DNA from: Cryobacterium tagatosivorans
GTDB taxonomy: Bacteria; Actinomycetota; Actinomycetes; Actinomycetales; Microbacteriaceae
NCBI RefSeq assembly: GCF_004402215.1
Contig: NZ_SOEZ01000010.1
Coordinates: forward strand, 13,699 to 59,693
Reading direction: 5' to 3'
DNA length: 45,995 bases
A program made the translations under genes and the position numbers. Under the pieces are notes generated by a model. That model was not told the origin of the DNA, searched no databases, and saw nothing but the letters and a program-made list of their open reading frames with translations. Shown here one piece after another: positions 15,116-23,654 of the stretch; positions within the stretch are counted from its first letter, which is position 1; each line of letters begins with the position of its first letter.

Positions 15116-16108
15116 TTACTTGTAGAGAACCGCGGCGATCTCGGCGTCTTCCATGTTGGACTTGTCGTACCAGAAGTAGCCGGTGTCGATGATCTTCTCC
15201 GGGGTCTTGCCCTTGATGGCGTCGTACGCGGCCTGCACGGTCTGCTCGCCGATACCGATCGGGTTCTGCGTGATCGCTCCGGACATCATGCCGTTCGTGA
15301 TCGCGTCGATCTGCGCCTGGCCGGAGTCGAAGCCGATGACGGTCAGGTCGCCGGCCTTGAGGCCCAGCTCGCCGACGGCGTCGACGATGCCGATGGCGGA
15401 GCCCTCGTTGGTGCCGTAGAGGCCCTTGAGCTTGGGGTGCGCCGCGATCATGGCCTTGGCGATGTCGGCCGACTTCAGGTGGTCGCCCTCGCCGTACTGG
15501 ATGTCGACGATCTTGATGTCGGGGTGGTTCTTCTTGATCTCGTCGACGAAGCCGTCGCGACGCTCGACCCCGGTGGAGTTGATCTGGCTGTGGCCGACAA
15601 TGGCGACCTCGCCCTTGTCACCGATGAGCTCGGCCATGTGGGTGGCCGCGAGCGCGCCGGCACCGAGGCTGTCGGTCTTGGCGATGCTGAGCGGGTAGTC
15701 GCTGTTGCAGCCGGCGTCGAACTGGACGACGGGAATCTCGGCGGCCTTGGCAGCATCCATCAGCGGGACGCAGGCTTCCGGGTCGAGGGCGGCGTAACCG
15801 ATGGCATCCGGCTTCTTGTCGATCGCGGCCTGGAGCATCTGCAGCTGGTTGTCGACCTCGGTCTCGGACGCCGGGCCTTCGAAGGTGACCTTGACGCCGA
15901 GCTCCTTCGCCTTGCTCTCCGCGCCCTGCTTCACGGCCTGCCAGAACTGGTGCTGGAAGCCCTTCGACACGAGGGCGATGTACAGCTCCTTGCTGTCGCC
16001 GCCGTTCGCGCTGTCATCGGTGGACGCGGCGCTCGTCGAGCAGCCGGCCAGCATGAGCGCAACCGCGGCAGCGGCTGCGACGAACGCGACCTTTTTACCT
16101 GTTTTCAT
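15116..16108 (-). CDS. Sugar ABC transporter substrate-binding lipoprotein
   Basis: Encodes 330 residues. It has a Lys-rich N-terminus, hydrophobic signal segment and lipobox LAGC with the lipidated Cys23, followed by a type I periplasmic-binding fold (Peripla_BP_4; LYIALVSKGFQHQFW, then AIGYAALDPEA and TVIGFDSGQAQ). It captures a sugar outside the membrane and delivers it to the permease at 16317. GGAG lies seven bases before the ATG. The gene comes last in the importer locus, after a terminator-like hairpin and a 208-bp gap with operator-like sequences, so it probably has its own promoter, which allows more binding protein than permease to be made. The ligand is not certain; context favours fucose or a related deoxy or pentose sugar. 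Confidence 0.88.
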   Translation of the reverse strand: MKTGKKVAFVAAAAAVALMLAGCSTSAASTDDSANGGDSKELYIALVSKGFQHQFWQAVKQGAESKAKELGVKVTFEGPASETEVDNQLQMLQAAIDKKPDAIGYAALDPEACVPLMDAAKAAEIPVVQFDAGCNSDYPLSIAKTDSLGAGALAATHMAELIGDKGEVAIVGHSQINSTGVERRDGFVDEIKKNHPDIKIVDIQYGEGDHLKSADIAKAMIAAHPKLKGLYGTNEGSAIGIVDAVGELGLKAGDLTVIGFDSGQAQIDAITNGMMSGAITQNPIGIGEQTVQAAYDAIKGKTPEKIIDTGYFWYDKSNMEDAEIAAVLYK

Positions 16109-16160
16109 CGAGTAACTCCATTGTTTGTTCGGCGATCAGCAGCACAGCTGACAACGCCAC

Positions 16161-16173
16161 GGTATCGATTTCG
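16161..16173 (-). promoter_or_regulatory. Operator-like site upstream of the binding-protein gene
   Basis: On the minus strand the bases read CGAAATCGATACC. They share GAAATCGAT with the perfect palindrome at 13337. The position, 53 bases before the binding-protein start, suits repression by the LacI-family protein encoded at 12337. Confidence 0.45.
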
Positions 16174-16193
16174 AGCGGCCGAACCTAGCAAAA

Positions 16194-16208
16194 ATACATG
16201 TAGATACA
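16194..16208 (-). promoter_or_regulatory. ATGTAT-containing regulatory motif
   Basis: On the minus strand the site reads TGTATCTACATGTAT. A 12-of-15 match, TGTATCCTAATGTAT, lies at 18969-18983 in front of the importer and epimerase genes. Both sit in promoter regions of the same transport system, so a common regulator is likely, but either could in part be a promoter element. Confidence 0.4.
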
Positions 16209-16263
16209 GGATCGTTACCAAACGCGTACTTCTGCGGATGTAACCGATTTCAGGATCGGTTGA

Positions 16264-16302
16264 GGAAGGGCTGCCCGGCCTCTCGGGGAACGCAGCCCTT
16301 CC
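16264..16302 (-). terminator. Hairpin after the permease gene
   Basis: An 11-bp perfect stem (16264-16274 with 16292-16302) begins 15 bases past the permease stop on the minus strand. A second hairpin follows at 16242-16261 (AACCGAT / ATCGGTT, 6-base loop). They may end the ATPase-permease transcript or stabilise its 3' end, separating it from the binding-protein gene. Confidence 0.6.
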
Positions 16303-16316
16303 CAGCTTGGTGAAGG

Positions 16317-17336
16317 CTAGGAGCCGGCCCGTCGCTGGCGGAGCGCGTCGGTGAAGACGGCGACCAGGATGACGGCGCCCACGACCACGTTCTGCCATTC
16401 GGTCTGGATGGACATGATGCGCAGGCCGTTGATCAGCACGCTCATGATCAGGGCGCCGATCAGGGTGCCCATGATCGATCCCCGGCCACCGAGGAGCGAG
16501 GTCCCGCCGATGATGACCGCGGCGATCGCCTGCAGTTCGTAGCCGGCGCCGAGTTGCGGCTGGGCCGAGTTGAGCCGGGAGGCGATGACGACGCCGGCGA
16601 TTCCGGTGAAGAGGCCGGCCACGGTGTAGATCATGATCTTCCACTTGCGGGTGTCGACCCCGGAGAGCCGGGTCGCCTCTTCGTTGCTGCCGATGGCGAA
16701 GGTGTAGCGGCCGAGGATCGTCTTGCTGAGCACGAGGTAGGCCACTGCCGCCAGCAGGAACAGGATGAGCACGGCGTTCGGCAGTCCGGGGATGAAGGTG
16801 CCGAGTGCGATGTCCCGGAAGCCCTGGACGCTGCTGAAGTAGATCGGTCGGACGCCGGAAATGACGAGCGCCAGCCCCTGGGCGATCAACATCATCGCCA
16901 GGGTGGCAATGAACGGGGGAAGCCGAAGCACGGCGATGTTGAACCCATTGATGAAGCCCATCAGCGCCCCGGTCGCGATGCCGCCGAGCACGCCGACGAC
17001 GAGGGGGAGCTGCATGTTCACCAGGAAGATCCCGGTCATCACCGAGGCCAGCGTCATGCCCGTTCCGATGGACAGGTCGATGCCGCCCGTGATGATGACG
17101 AAGGTCGTGCCGAGGGCGAGGATCCCGATCACCGCGGTCGAGAGCAGGATGCCGGAGATGTTGCTCCAGGTGAAGAAGGCGTCGTTGGCCAGGGAGAAGA
17201 AGGCCAGGAGGACGACCAGGGTGGCAAAGGCGAGCGATTGCTGGAGCTTGGCCCGGAGGAAGCTCCTGGTCGAACCGGCGGTGCGCCCGTCCGGCTTGCG
17301 CAGGGGTGACTTTTCCGTCACAGGAGTTGCGTTCAT
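16317..17336 (-). CDS. Sugar ABC transporter permease (CUT2/RbsC type)
   Basis: Encodes 339 residues from the ATG at 17336; an in-frame GTG at 17345 would overlap the ATPase stop and is a possible alternative. The frame is open far upstream only as a shadow of the ATPase. About eight to ten hydrophobic segments, the family motif ITGGIDLSIGTGM near 90, and the cytoplasmic loop IGSNEEATRLSGVD near 225 identify a BPD_transp_2 permease. It forms the membrane channel with the ATPase encoded directly upstream (six bases between genes). A terminator-like hairpin follows. Confidence 0.88.
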   Translation of the reverse strand: MNATPVTEKSPLRKPDGRTAGSTRSFLRAKLQQSLAFATLVVLLAFFSLANDAFFTWSNISGILLSTAVIGILALGTTFVIITGGIDLSIGTGMTLASVMTGIFLVNMQLPLVVGVLGGIATGALMGFINGFNIAVLRLPPFIATLAMMLIAQGLALVISGVRPIYFSSVQGFRDIALGTFIPGLPNAVLILFLLAAVAYLVLSKTILGRYTFAIGSNEEATRLSGVDTRKWKIMIYTVAGLFTGIAGVVIASRLNSAQPQLGAGYELQAIAAVIIGGTSLLGGRGSIMGTLIGALIMSVLINGLRIMSIQTEWQNVVVGAVILVAVFTDALRQRRAGS

Positions 17337-17341
17337 TTGCT

Positions 17342-18853
17342 TCACTGCTCTTTCTCGTCGCCCATGCGGGTTGCGTAGTCCATGATTTTCGCCTGGCTGG
17401 CGTCCTCGTTGTTGAGAACGCCCGTGATGCGGCCGCCGGCCATCACCACGATGCGGTGGGAGAGCCGCAGCACCTCGGGAAGCTCGGAGGAGATCATGAT
17501 GATCGACTTCCCCTGCGCCACGAGCTCGTTGAGCAGCCGGTAGATCTCTTCCTTCGCCCCGACGTCGATCCCTCGGGTCGGTTCGTCGAAGATGAGGATG
17601 TCGCAGTCGCGCGCCAGCCACTTGGCGATGACGACCTTCTGCTGGTTGCCGCCGGACAGGTTCTTCGTGGTGGCGTGGATCGATGGCGTCTTGATCCGCA
17701 GCGCCTTCACGTAGTCGCGGGACTTCCGCTTGCCCTTTTCGGTGTTCACGAAGCCGAACCGGTTCGTGTAGTCGGCCAGTGAGGCCAGCAGGATGTTCGT
17801 GTTCACGTCCTGTTCGAGCAACAGGCCGAACAGCTTGCGGTCCTCGGAGAGGTAGCCAACACCGTGCGCCACCGCCTCGGAGGGCTGCGAGATCTTCACC
17901 GGCTTGCCGTCGATGTGGATGAGCGTTCCCTCGGAGGGATCGGCGCCGATGATCGCCCGGGCGACCTCGGTTCGACCGGCGCCCATGAGCCCGGCGAAGC
18001 CGAGGATCTCGCCGCGGCGCAGTTCGAAGCTGATGTCTTTCAGGAGATGGCGGGTGTTCAGCCCCTCGACCTTGAGCACGACGTCGTCGTGGGCGTGCTG
18101 GCGAGCCTCGGGTCGGGCGCCCTCCTCGATGTGGCGGCCCACCATCATCTCGATGATGGTCGGGATGTCGATGTCGGCTTTGTCGAGCGTGCCGATGTAG
18201 GCGCCGTCGCGCAGCACCGTCACCCGGTCGGAGAGCCGGCGCAGCTCGTCCATCCGGTGCGAGATGTAGATGATGCCGGTTCCGGACGCCTTGAGACCCT
18301 CGATCAGGTTGAAGAGGGTTTCCGTCTCGGCCTCGGTCAGGGCGGAGGTGGGCTCGTCCATGATGAGCACCTTCGCGTCGAACGACAGCGCCTTGGCGAT
18401 CTCCACCATCTGCTGCTTGGCCACCGTGAGGTTCTCGATGAGTTCCCGCGGGTCGAGGTCGATTCCCAGGCGGGTCAGCAGCTCGGTGGCGCGCTGGTTC
18501 AGCGCGCGTGCCCGGACGAAGAGGCCGGTCCGCGGCTCGCGTCCGATGTAGATGTTCTGCGCGACCGTGAGGTGGGGCATCAGGTTCATCTCCTGGTGGA
18601 TGATGCTGATGCCGAGCGCCTGGGCGGCCTTCGGGCTGTCGATCTCGACCTCCGTGCCCTCGAGCACGATGTTGCCGGAGTCCTTCGAGTAGATCCCGGA
18701 GAGGATCTTCATCAGGCTGGACTTGCCTGCCCCGTTTTCGCCGACGAGGGTGAGGACCTCGCCGCGGTTCAGTTCGAATTGAACGTCCTTCAGCGCCTGC
18801 ACGCCGGGGAAGCTCTTGCTGATCCCGCTGACTTTCAAAAGCTGGGTTGACAC
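17342..18853 (-). CDS. Sugar ABC transporter ATP-binding protein (CUT2 type, two ABC domains)
   Basis: Encodes 503 residues with two nucleotide-binding domains, as in RbsA/MglA/XylG. Domain 1 has Walker A GENGAGKS at 38-45 and Walker B LIMDEPTSAL. Domain 2 has the degenerate A loop GLMGAGRTE and the signature LSGGNQQK with Walker B LIFDEPTRGID near 415. It energises uptake at the inner face of the membrane. The start is GTG at 18853, with AGGTGAG seven bases upstream. It is first in the minus-strand transport operon and divergent from the 3-epimerase gene. The permease follows directly. Confidence 0.9.
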   Translation of the reverse strand: MSTQLLKVSGISKSFPGVQALKDVQFELNRGEVLTLVGENGAGKSSLMKILSGIYSKDSGNIVLEGTEVEIDSPKAAQALGISIIHQEMNLMPHLTVAQNIYIGREPRTGLFVRARALNQRATELLTRLGIDLDPRELIENLTVAKQQMVEIAKALSFDAKVLIMDEPTSALTEAETETLFNLIEGLKASGTGIIYISHRMDELRRLSDRVTVLRDGAYIGTLDKADIDIPTIIEMMVGRHIEEGARPEARQHAHDDVVLKVEGLNTRHLLKDISFELRRGEILGFAGLMGAGRTEVARAIIGADPSEGTLIHIDGKPVKISQPSEAVAHGVGYLSEDRKLFGLLLEQDVNTNILLASLADYTNRFGFVNTEKGKRKSRDYVKALRIKTPSIHATTKNLSGGNQQKVVIAKWLARDCDILIFDEPTRGIDVGAKEEIYRLLNELVAQGKSIIMISSELPEVLRLSHRIVVMAGGRITGVLNNEDASQAKIMDYATRMGDEKEQ

Positions 18854-19066
18854 ACACTCACCTACTTCATCGGAGGATGGATTTGGAGGAACACGTGTGC
18901 ATGATCATGCCACGAAAAACGCCAAAGGTCCGACCAATTTTAGAAATTACTTGGTCGCTGGTACTAGTTGTATCCTAATGTATCTAATTCGGTCAAGTAG
19001 TCATAGTCTGAAGGTGCGCGACCTGGCACCGGCCAGGCCTGACCCCCGACGAGAGTGATATTCCCC
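18854..19066. promoter_or_regulatory. Divergent promoter region with two candidate operators
   Basis: These 213 bp separate the importer (minus) from the epimerase (plus) and are clearly AT-richer than the genes. Visible elements are a 7-bp inverted repeat, CGACCAA (18931-18937) with TTGGTCG (18951-18957), 13-base spacer, and TGTATCCTAATGTAT at 18969-18983, which resembles the site at 16194. FadR/GntR- or LacI-type control is plausible. A GAGAG ribosome-site candidate precedes the epimerase ATG. Confidence 0.5.
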
Positions 19067-19936
19067 ATGCAGATTGGTGCCCATGCCCTTGTATTTACAG
19101 GGACTTTCGACGAAGCCGGGCTCACCCACGCCATCCGCGAGACGAGCAAGGCGGGCTTCGACCTCATCGAAATCCCGCTCATGGACCCCGCTGGATTCGA
19201 CCGCGATCTGGCCGCGCGGCTGCTCAAGGAGCATGGACTGGCCGCGAGCGCCTCACTCGGACTCAGCGAATCAACCGACCTAACCAGCCCTGACCCCGCC
19301 GTGGCGGCCGCCGGCGAGCGGATGCTGGGCGAGTGCCTCGAGATCGTGCACGCGATGGGCGGAACGCGACTCTGCGGCGTGATCTACAGCGCGATGAAGA
19401 AGTATCTGGAACCCGCGACCGCGGCCGGGCGCGCGTCGAGCGCGGCCGCCTTGCACCGGCTGGCCGGTCGCGCCGCCGACCTCGGCATCCACCTGTCCCT
19501 CGAGGTTGTCAACCGCTACGAAACGAACCTGCTGAACACCGGTCGCCAGGCGCTGGCCTTTCTCGACGAGGTCGACCACCCGAACGTCTCTGTGCACCTC
19601 GACACGTATCACATGAACATCGAGGAGCCGGATCTGTTCTCCCCGGTGCTCGACGTCGCCGACCGGCTCGGCTACGTGCATATCGGCGAGAGCCACCGCG
19701 GCTACCTCGGTTCCGGAACTGTCGACTTCGATGCCTTCTTCCGCGGGCTGGCACGGATCGACTACGACGGGCCGGTGGTCTTCGAGTCGTTCTCCTCGGC
19801 CGTCGTCAACGAAGATCTGAGCCGGATGCTCGGCATCTGGCGCAACCTCTGGCAGGACTCCGGCGACCTCGCCGCCCACGCCAACACGTTCATTCGCGGC
19901 CGGCTGCACGGCGTCCGGTCGATCGCCGGGCAGTAG
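19067..19936 (+). CDS. Ketose 3-epimerase (D-tagatose/D-psicose 3-epimerase family)
   Basis: Encodes 289 residues of an AP-endonuclease-2-like TIM barrel. Family motifs are strong: SLEVVNRYETNLLNT, HLDTYHMNIEE, YVHIGESHRGYLGSG and VVFESFSS. The Mn2+ ligands would be Glu146, Asp179, His205 and Glu240; their spacing is exactly that of characterised psicose/tagatose 3-epimerases. It inverts C3 of a free ketose in the cytosol. The ATG at 19067 fits the family N-terminus better than the GTG at 19055. It is divergent from the sugar importer and faces the fucose operon tail-to-tail, and may act on a ketose made by the isomerase at 13393. Confidence 0.85.
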   Translation: MQIGAHALVFTGTFDEAGLTHAIRETSKAGFDLIEIPLMDPAGFDRDLAARLLKEHGLAASASLGLSESTDLTSPDPAVAAAGERMLGECLEIVHAMGGTRLCGVIYSAMKKYLEPATAAGRASSAAALHRLAGRAADLGIHLSLEVVNRYETNLLNTGRQALAFLDEVDHPNVSVHLDTYHMNIEEPDLFSPVLDVADRLGYVHIGESHRGYLGSGTVDFDAFFRGLARIDYDGPVVFESFSSAVVNEDLSRMLGIWRNLWQDSGDLAAHANTFIRGRLHGVRSIAGQ

Positions 19937-19961
19937 CGCGGCGGGCGCCGGGGCCCCGTTC

Positions 19962-20372
19962 TCAGTGCCCGACGAGCCCCTTGCGCACGACGACGCACCC
20001 GTAGGTGCGCGTTTCGCCCGTGCGGATGATGACGTAGGCGCTGTCGGCGGCCGCGTAGAAGTCATACCGGTCCACGAAACGGCTCTCCTCGGGGCCGACG
20101 CCGGCCGCGCCCAGGAGCTGCTCCTGCACCTCGAGGAGCGCTCCGTCGGCCGAGGTCATCAGGTCGACCGCCGGTGCGTCGTCGAGCGGGAGCACGCTCC
20201 GCACCGCCCGGAGCGCGTCGGGCGACGACGTGCCCGGCAGGGAGACCAGGCGCTTCGCCAGGCGGGACGCCGGGAAATGGGCGTCGACGATCATGGCGGA
20301 GTCGGAGTGTCCCATCTCGTCGAGGTGCTTGAGCAGTTCTCCGGTCAGGAGAGGGTTGATTCCGAGAAGCAT
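19962..20372 (-). CDS. fucU: L-fucose mutarotase (RbsD/FucU family)
   Basis: Encodes 136 residues. The FucU pattern is visible: MLLGINPLLTGELLKHL at the start, the catalytic His22 in EMGHSD, Asp30 in MIVDAHFPA, and a C-terminal YVIIRTGETRTYGCVVVRKG. It interconverts alpha- and beta-L-fucose in the cytosol. It is the last gene of the minus-strand operon and overlaps the lactonase gene by 28 bp, so the two are translationally coupled. Neighbouring genes strongly support fucose rather than ribose. Confidence 0.88.
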   Translation of the reverse strand: MLLGINPLLTGELLKHLDEMGHSDSAMIVDAHFPASRLAKRLVSLPGTSSPDALRAVRSVLPLDDAPAVDLMTSADGALLEVQEQLLGAAGVGPEESRFVDRYDFYAAADSAYVIIRTGETRTYGCVVVRKGLVGH

Positions 20373-21268
20373 GCCGTTCCTTTCGTGTGGTCGTTGGCGT
20401 GGTCGGGGACGGGGGACGGGCCCTCGGGGAGCCCGTAGACGCGGGTGGCGGTTCCCGACAGGATGCTCGCCTGCTCGGCCGGGGCCAGCTCGCCGACCAG
20501 TTCCGAAACCACCCGCCAGGTCCGCTGGTAGCCCCCCTTCGGCACGGTCAGCGGCCAGTCGCCGCCGTACATGAGGCGGCCCGGGCCGAAGAGCTCCAGG
20601 GCCGTGTCCCAGGCCGGACGGAGGGCGGCGACCGTGATCGGGGTTCCCGCGAAGCCGAGGCCGGAGATCTTGGCCACCGTGTTCGGATGGGCGGCCACGC
20701 CGGCCAGGCCCGTCCGCCAGGCCTCGAAGCCGTCCCGGCCGCGCGGCGGCTTGGCCAGGTGATCGATGACCAGGGTCAACCCCGGCAGGTCCCTGGCCAG
20801 CCGCTCGGCCTGGCCGAGGTGGCGCGGCCAGGCGTCGTGGATGTCGAACGGGAGCCCCCGGTTCGCCAGCTCCCGGAGGGACGCGCGCACCGCCCCGCGG
20901 TCGAGGAAGTCCTCCCGTGGGTCGTCATTGATGAGGTGGCGCACACCGCGGAAGGCGGGCTGCATCAGCCAGCGGTCGAGGTCGAGGCCGGCGGCGACGG
21001 GATCATCGAGCTGGATCCAGCCCACCACGCCCAGCACCCACGGGTGGTCAGCGGCGACGTCGAGGAGGAACTGCGTGTCCACCCGGCTGTCTTCGGCCTG
21101 GACGAGCACGGCTCCGGCCATTCCGGCCCGATCGAGCTCCGCGGCGGCCTGCCCCGGCGTCCAGCTCGCGTGCAGCTCCCCGGACTCCGGGCCCAACCAG
21201 GCGTACTCGCTCACGTCCAGGTCCCAGAGGTGCAGGTGGGCGTCGATGCGACGGATGCCCGCACTCAT
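20345..21268 (-). CDS. L-fucono-lactonase-type amidohydrolase (COG3618)
   Basis: Encodes 307 residues from the ATG at 21268; the longer open frame upstream is a shadow of the aldo/keto reductase. It is an amidohydrolase-superfamily TIM barrel with mononuclear-metal pattern: His11 and His13 in DAHLHLWD, His144 in FDIHDAW, His170 in VIDHLAKPP and Asp237 in YGGDWPL. Relatives hydrolyse L-fucono-1,5-lactone to L-fuconate. The start overlaps the reductase stop by ATGA, and the product of that reductase would be its substrate. Confidence 0.87.
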   Translation of the reverse strand: MSAGIRRIDAHLHLWDLDVSEYAWLGPESGELHASWTPGQAAAELDRAGMAGAVLVQAEDSRVDTQFLLDVAADHPWVLGVVGWIQLDDPVAAGLDLDRWLMQPAFRGVRHLINDDPREDFLDRGAVRASLRELANRGLPFDIHDAWPRHLGQAERLARDLPGLTLVIDHLAKPPRGRDGFEAWRTGLAGVAAHPNTVAKISGLGFAGTPITVAALRPAWDTALELFGPGRLMYGGDWPLTVPKGGYQRTWRVVSELVGELAPAEQASILSGTATRVYGLPEGPSPVPDHANDHTKGTACFSESTLS

Positions 21269-22221
21269 GCGGGAATCAGCTGTCTCTGCGCCAGCGCCTG
21301 CCAGAGTTCCTCGGGGATGGGTGCCCGCATGTGCCCGGCGTTCTCGTGCAGCTGCTCCGGCCGGCTTCCGCCGACCACAATGGTGCGCACCGCGTCCTCC
21401 CGCAGCGTGTACTGCAGGGCGGCCGCGGGGAGAGAGACCCCGAAGTCGCGGCAGACGGCCGCGATTTGCCGCACGCGCTCGAGCACCTCGGCCGGCGCCG
21501 TCCCGTAGTCGTACCGCGCGTTCGCCCCGGGATCGTTGGTCGCGAGCAGCCCCGAGTTGAACACGGAGGCGTTGACGATTCCGACGCCGCATTCCCGGCA
21601 GGCCGGGACCACGGCGGCGAGCGCGGGCTGTTCGGCGAGGGTGAATCGGCCGGCGACCATGAGGAGGTCGAGCAGCCCGGTCTCCACCGAGGCCAGCAGG
21701 GCGTCGGTGTCCATCGAGCCCACGCCGATGGCGTCGACGAGCCCTTCATCGCGCAGCCCGGCCAGCGCCGGCAGGGCGGATTCGCACCCCTCCCGCAGGC
21801 TGTGCCGCTCGGGGTCGTGCAGGAACAAAGCGTCGAACCGGTCGAGCCCCGTGCGGACCAGCGATTCCTCGACGCTCCGCCGGATGCCCTCGGCGGAGAA
21901 GTCCCACAGGCGCCTGGTGTCGGCCGGCACGGCGAAGTCGTGGGCCAGGTCGAGCGTGCCTGCCCCCTCGGGGTTCGGCCGCAGCAACCGCCCCACCTTG
22001 GTGGACACCAGGTACTCACCCCGCGGCTTCGTCGCCAGGAACGCGCCGAGCCGCCGTTCCGACAGGCCCAGCCCGTAGTGCGGGGCCGTGTCGAAGTACC
22101 GGACCCCCTCGTCCCAGGCGGCCTGCAGGATGGCCCAGGCCTGGTCATCCGTCAGCGCCCGGTAGAGGTTGCCCACGTTGGCGGCGCCGTAGCCCAGGCG
22201 CGGAAGAGCGATCTCAGTCAT
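21265..22221 (-). CDS. Aldo/keto reductase, probable L-fucose (D-threo-aldose) 1-dehydrogenase
   Basis: Encodes 318 residues. The AKR tetrad is complete: Asp44 and Tyr49 in FDTAPHYG, Lys75 in STKVGR and His135 in FLHDPE. The C-terminal GGSRPEQL is the cofactor-binding loop. Members of this subgroup oxidise L-fucose to the 1,5-lactone with NAD(P)+. It overlaps the dehydratase gene by 8 bp and the lactonase by 4 bp, which places it as the first oxidative step of the operon. Confidence 0.87.
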   Translation of the reverse strand: MTEIALPRLGYGAANVGNLYRALTDDQAWAILQAAWDEGVRYFDTAPHYGLGLSERRLGAFLATKPRGEYLVSTKVGRLLRPNPEGAGTLDLAHDFAVPADTRRLWDFSAEGIRRSVEESLVRTGLDRFDALFLHDPERHSLREGCESALPALAGLRDEGLVDAIGVGSMDTDALLASVETGLLDLLMVAGRFTLAEQPALAAVVPACRECGVGIVNASVFNSGLLATNDPGANARYDYGTAPAEVLERVRQIAAVCRDFGVSLPAAALQYTLREDAVRTIVVGGSRPEQLHENAGHMRAPIPEELWQALAQRQLIPA

Positions 22222-23500
22222 GTCCGGGGAAAGCGTACTCGGCGCGGCTGGCGGCGTGCATCTCCATGCCGGCGCCCGGCGCGGTCGGCGCCCGGTAGGC
22301 GCCCTGCCGGACCACGACCGGTGTCACAAAGTGCTCGTGCAGGTGGTCGACGTATTCGATCACGCGTTTCTCGGTCGTGCCGGAGACCGCGACGAAGTCG
22401 AACATGGAGAGGTGCTGCACGGCCTCGCAGAGGCCGACCCCGCCGGCGTGCGGGCAGACCGGAACGCCGAACTTCGCCGCCAGCAGCAGGATGGCGATGT
22501 TCTCGTTCACGCCGCCGACCCTGGTGGCGTCGATCTGCAGCACCTGCAGGGCGTCGGCCTGGAGGAATTGCTTGAACATGATCCGGTTGGCCATGTGCTC
22601 CCCGGTCGCCACCGGAATGGGCGCGACGCCGCGGGCAATCGCGGCGTGGGCGAGGATGTCGTCGGGGCTGGTGGGCTCCTCGATCCAGGCCACGTCGAAC
22701 TCGGCCAGGCGCGCCATCCACGCGATTGCCTCGTCGACCCCCCAACGCTGGTTCGCGTCCGTGCCGATCCGGATATCGGGGCCGACGGCCTCCCTGGCGA
22801 TGCGCATCCGGCGGATGTCGTCGTCGACGTTCGCGCCGACCTTGAGCTTGATCATCGAGAAACCGTCGGCGACCGCTTCCCGGGCCAGGCGGGCCAGCTT
22901 CTCATCGCTGTAGCCGAGCCAGCCGGGCGTCGTGGTGTACGCGGGGTACCCGGATGCCAGCAGGTGCGACTCCCGCGCGGCGCGACCGGGCGCCGCGGCG
23001 CGGAGGATGGCGAGGGCATCCGCCGGGGTGAGGGCGTCGGTGAGGTAGCGGAAGTCGATCAGTTCGACGAGCTGCTCCGGCGTCATCCGGGACAGGAGCT
23101 GCCAGAGCGGAAGGCCGGCGCGTTTGGCCTTGAGGTCCCAGAGTGCGTTCACGACCGCGCCGATGGCCATGTGCATGACGCCCTTCTCCGGTCCGAGCCA
23201 GCGCAGCTGGGAATCCCAGACGAAGTCCCGCCAGGTGGCCCCCATGTTGTCCAGGAGATCCTCGGCGTTGCGGCCGACGAGGTGATCGGCCAGCGCCCGG
23301 ATGCCGGCAACCTGCACCTCGTTGCCGCGCCCGATCGTGAAGACGAAGCCGTGTCCCTCCAGCCCGTCGTCGGCGTCGGTGATGATGCGCAGATAGGCGG
23401 CCGAGTAGTCGGGGTCGGGATTCATGGCGTCCGACCCGTCCAGGGAGGTCGAGGTCGGGAAGCGTACGTCGCTGGTCTCCAGCGCGATGACGGTACTCAC
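22214..23500 (-). CDS. fucD: L-fuconate dehydratase (enolase superfamily)
   Basis: Encodes 428 residues. Enolase-superfamily residues fall at Lys218 and Lys220 (IKLKVG), Asp248 (GTDANQRW), Glu274 ([10 protein letters not shown]), Glu301 (ATGEHM) and His351 (CPHAGG). From memory, this spacing and numbering match the characterised Xanthomonas fuconate dehydratase. The N-terminal part has the long capping region of this subgroup ([11 protein letters not shown]). It removes water from L-fuconate to give 2-keto-3-deoxy-L-fuconate using Mg2+. It is first in the minus-strand operon, divergent from the hydrolase at 23655, with palindromes between them. Confidence 0.92.
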   Translation of the reverse strand: MSTVIALETSDVRFPTSTSLDGSDAMNPDPDYSAAYLRIITDADDGLEGHGFVFTIGRGNEVQVAGIRALADHLVGRNAEDLLDNMGATWRDFVWDSQLRWLGPEKGVMHMAIGAVVNALWDLKAKRAGLPLWQLLSRMTPEQLVELIDFRYLTDALTPADALAILRAAAPGRAARESHLLASGYPAYTTTPGWLGYSDEKLARLAREAVADGFSMIKLKVGANVDDDIRRMRIAREAVGPDIRIGTDANQRWGVDEAIAWMARLAEFDVAWIEEPTSPDDILAHAAIARGVAPIPVATGEHMANRIMFKQFLQADALQVLQIDATRVGGVNENIAILLLAAKFGVPVCPHAGGVGLCEAVQHLSMFDFVAVSGTTEKRVIEYVDHLHEHFVTPVVVRQGAYRAPTAPGAGMEMHAASRAEYAFPGHD

Positions 23501-23534
23501 AGTTGTTTCTCCTTGGTCGGCACTCAGAGCCTAA

Positions 23535-23562
23535 ACATCGGATGTATAGAATGTCAATTGAC
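23535..23562. promoter_or_regulatory. Candidate operators between the divergent fucose operons
   Basis: Two palindromes lie in the 154-bp divergent gap: ACATCGGATGT (23535-23545) and GTCAATTGAC (23553-23562). The first overlaps GATGTATAG, which shares ATGTAT with the sites at 16194 and 18969. They sit where a single regulator could control both directions. No regulator gene lies in the fucose operons themselves, so the LacI (12337) or FadR (2914) proteins are candidates. Confidence 0.45.
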
Positions 23563-23654
23563 GTCCTGCTCCTCGGCGCCGCGAGCTCCAGCCATATCGC
23601 GGCCGGAGAGTTCAGATGTTCGAGCACCCCTGCCGCCCCGATGAAAGTTGCCAG

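Noticed and set aside
16317..18857. 846-codon open frame through importer ATPase and permease on the minus strand
   Set aside because: Only the last 339 codons are a protein (the permease); the rest reads the ATPase gene in the wrong frame.
19949..19958. Palindrome CGGGGCCCCG between the epimerase and mutarotase stops
   Set aside because: It is GC-only with no loop bases, so it is a poor hairpin; such palindromes are frequent by chance at this base composition.
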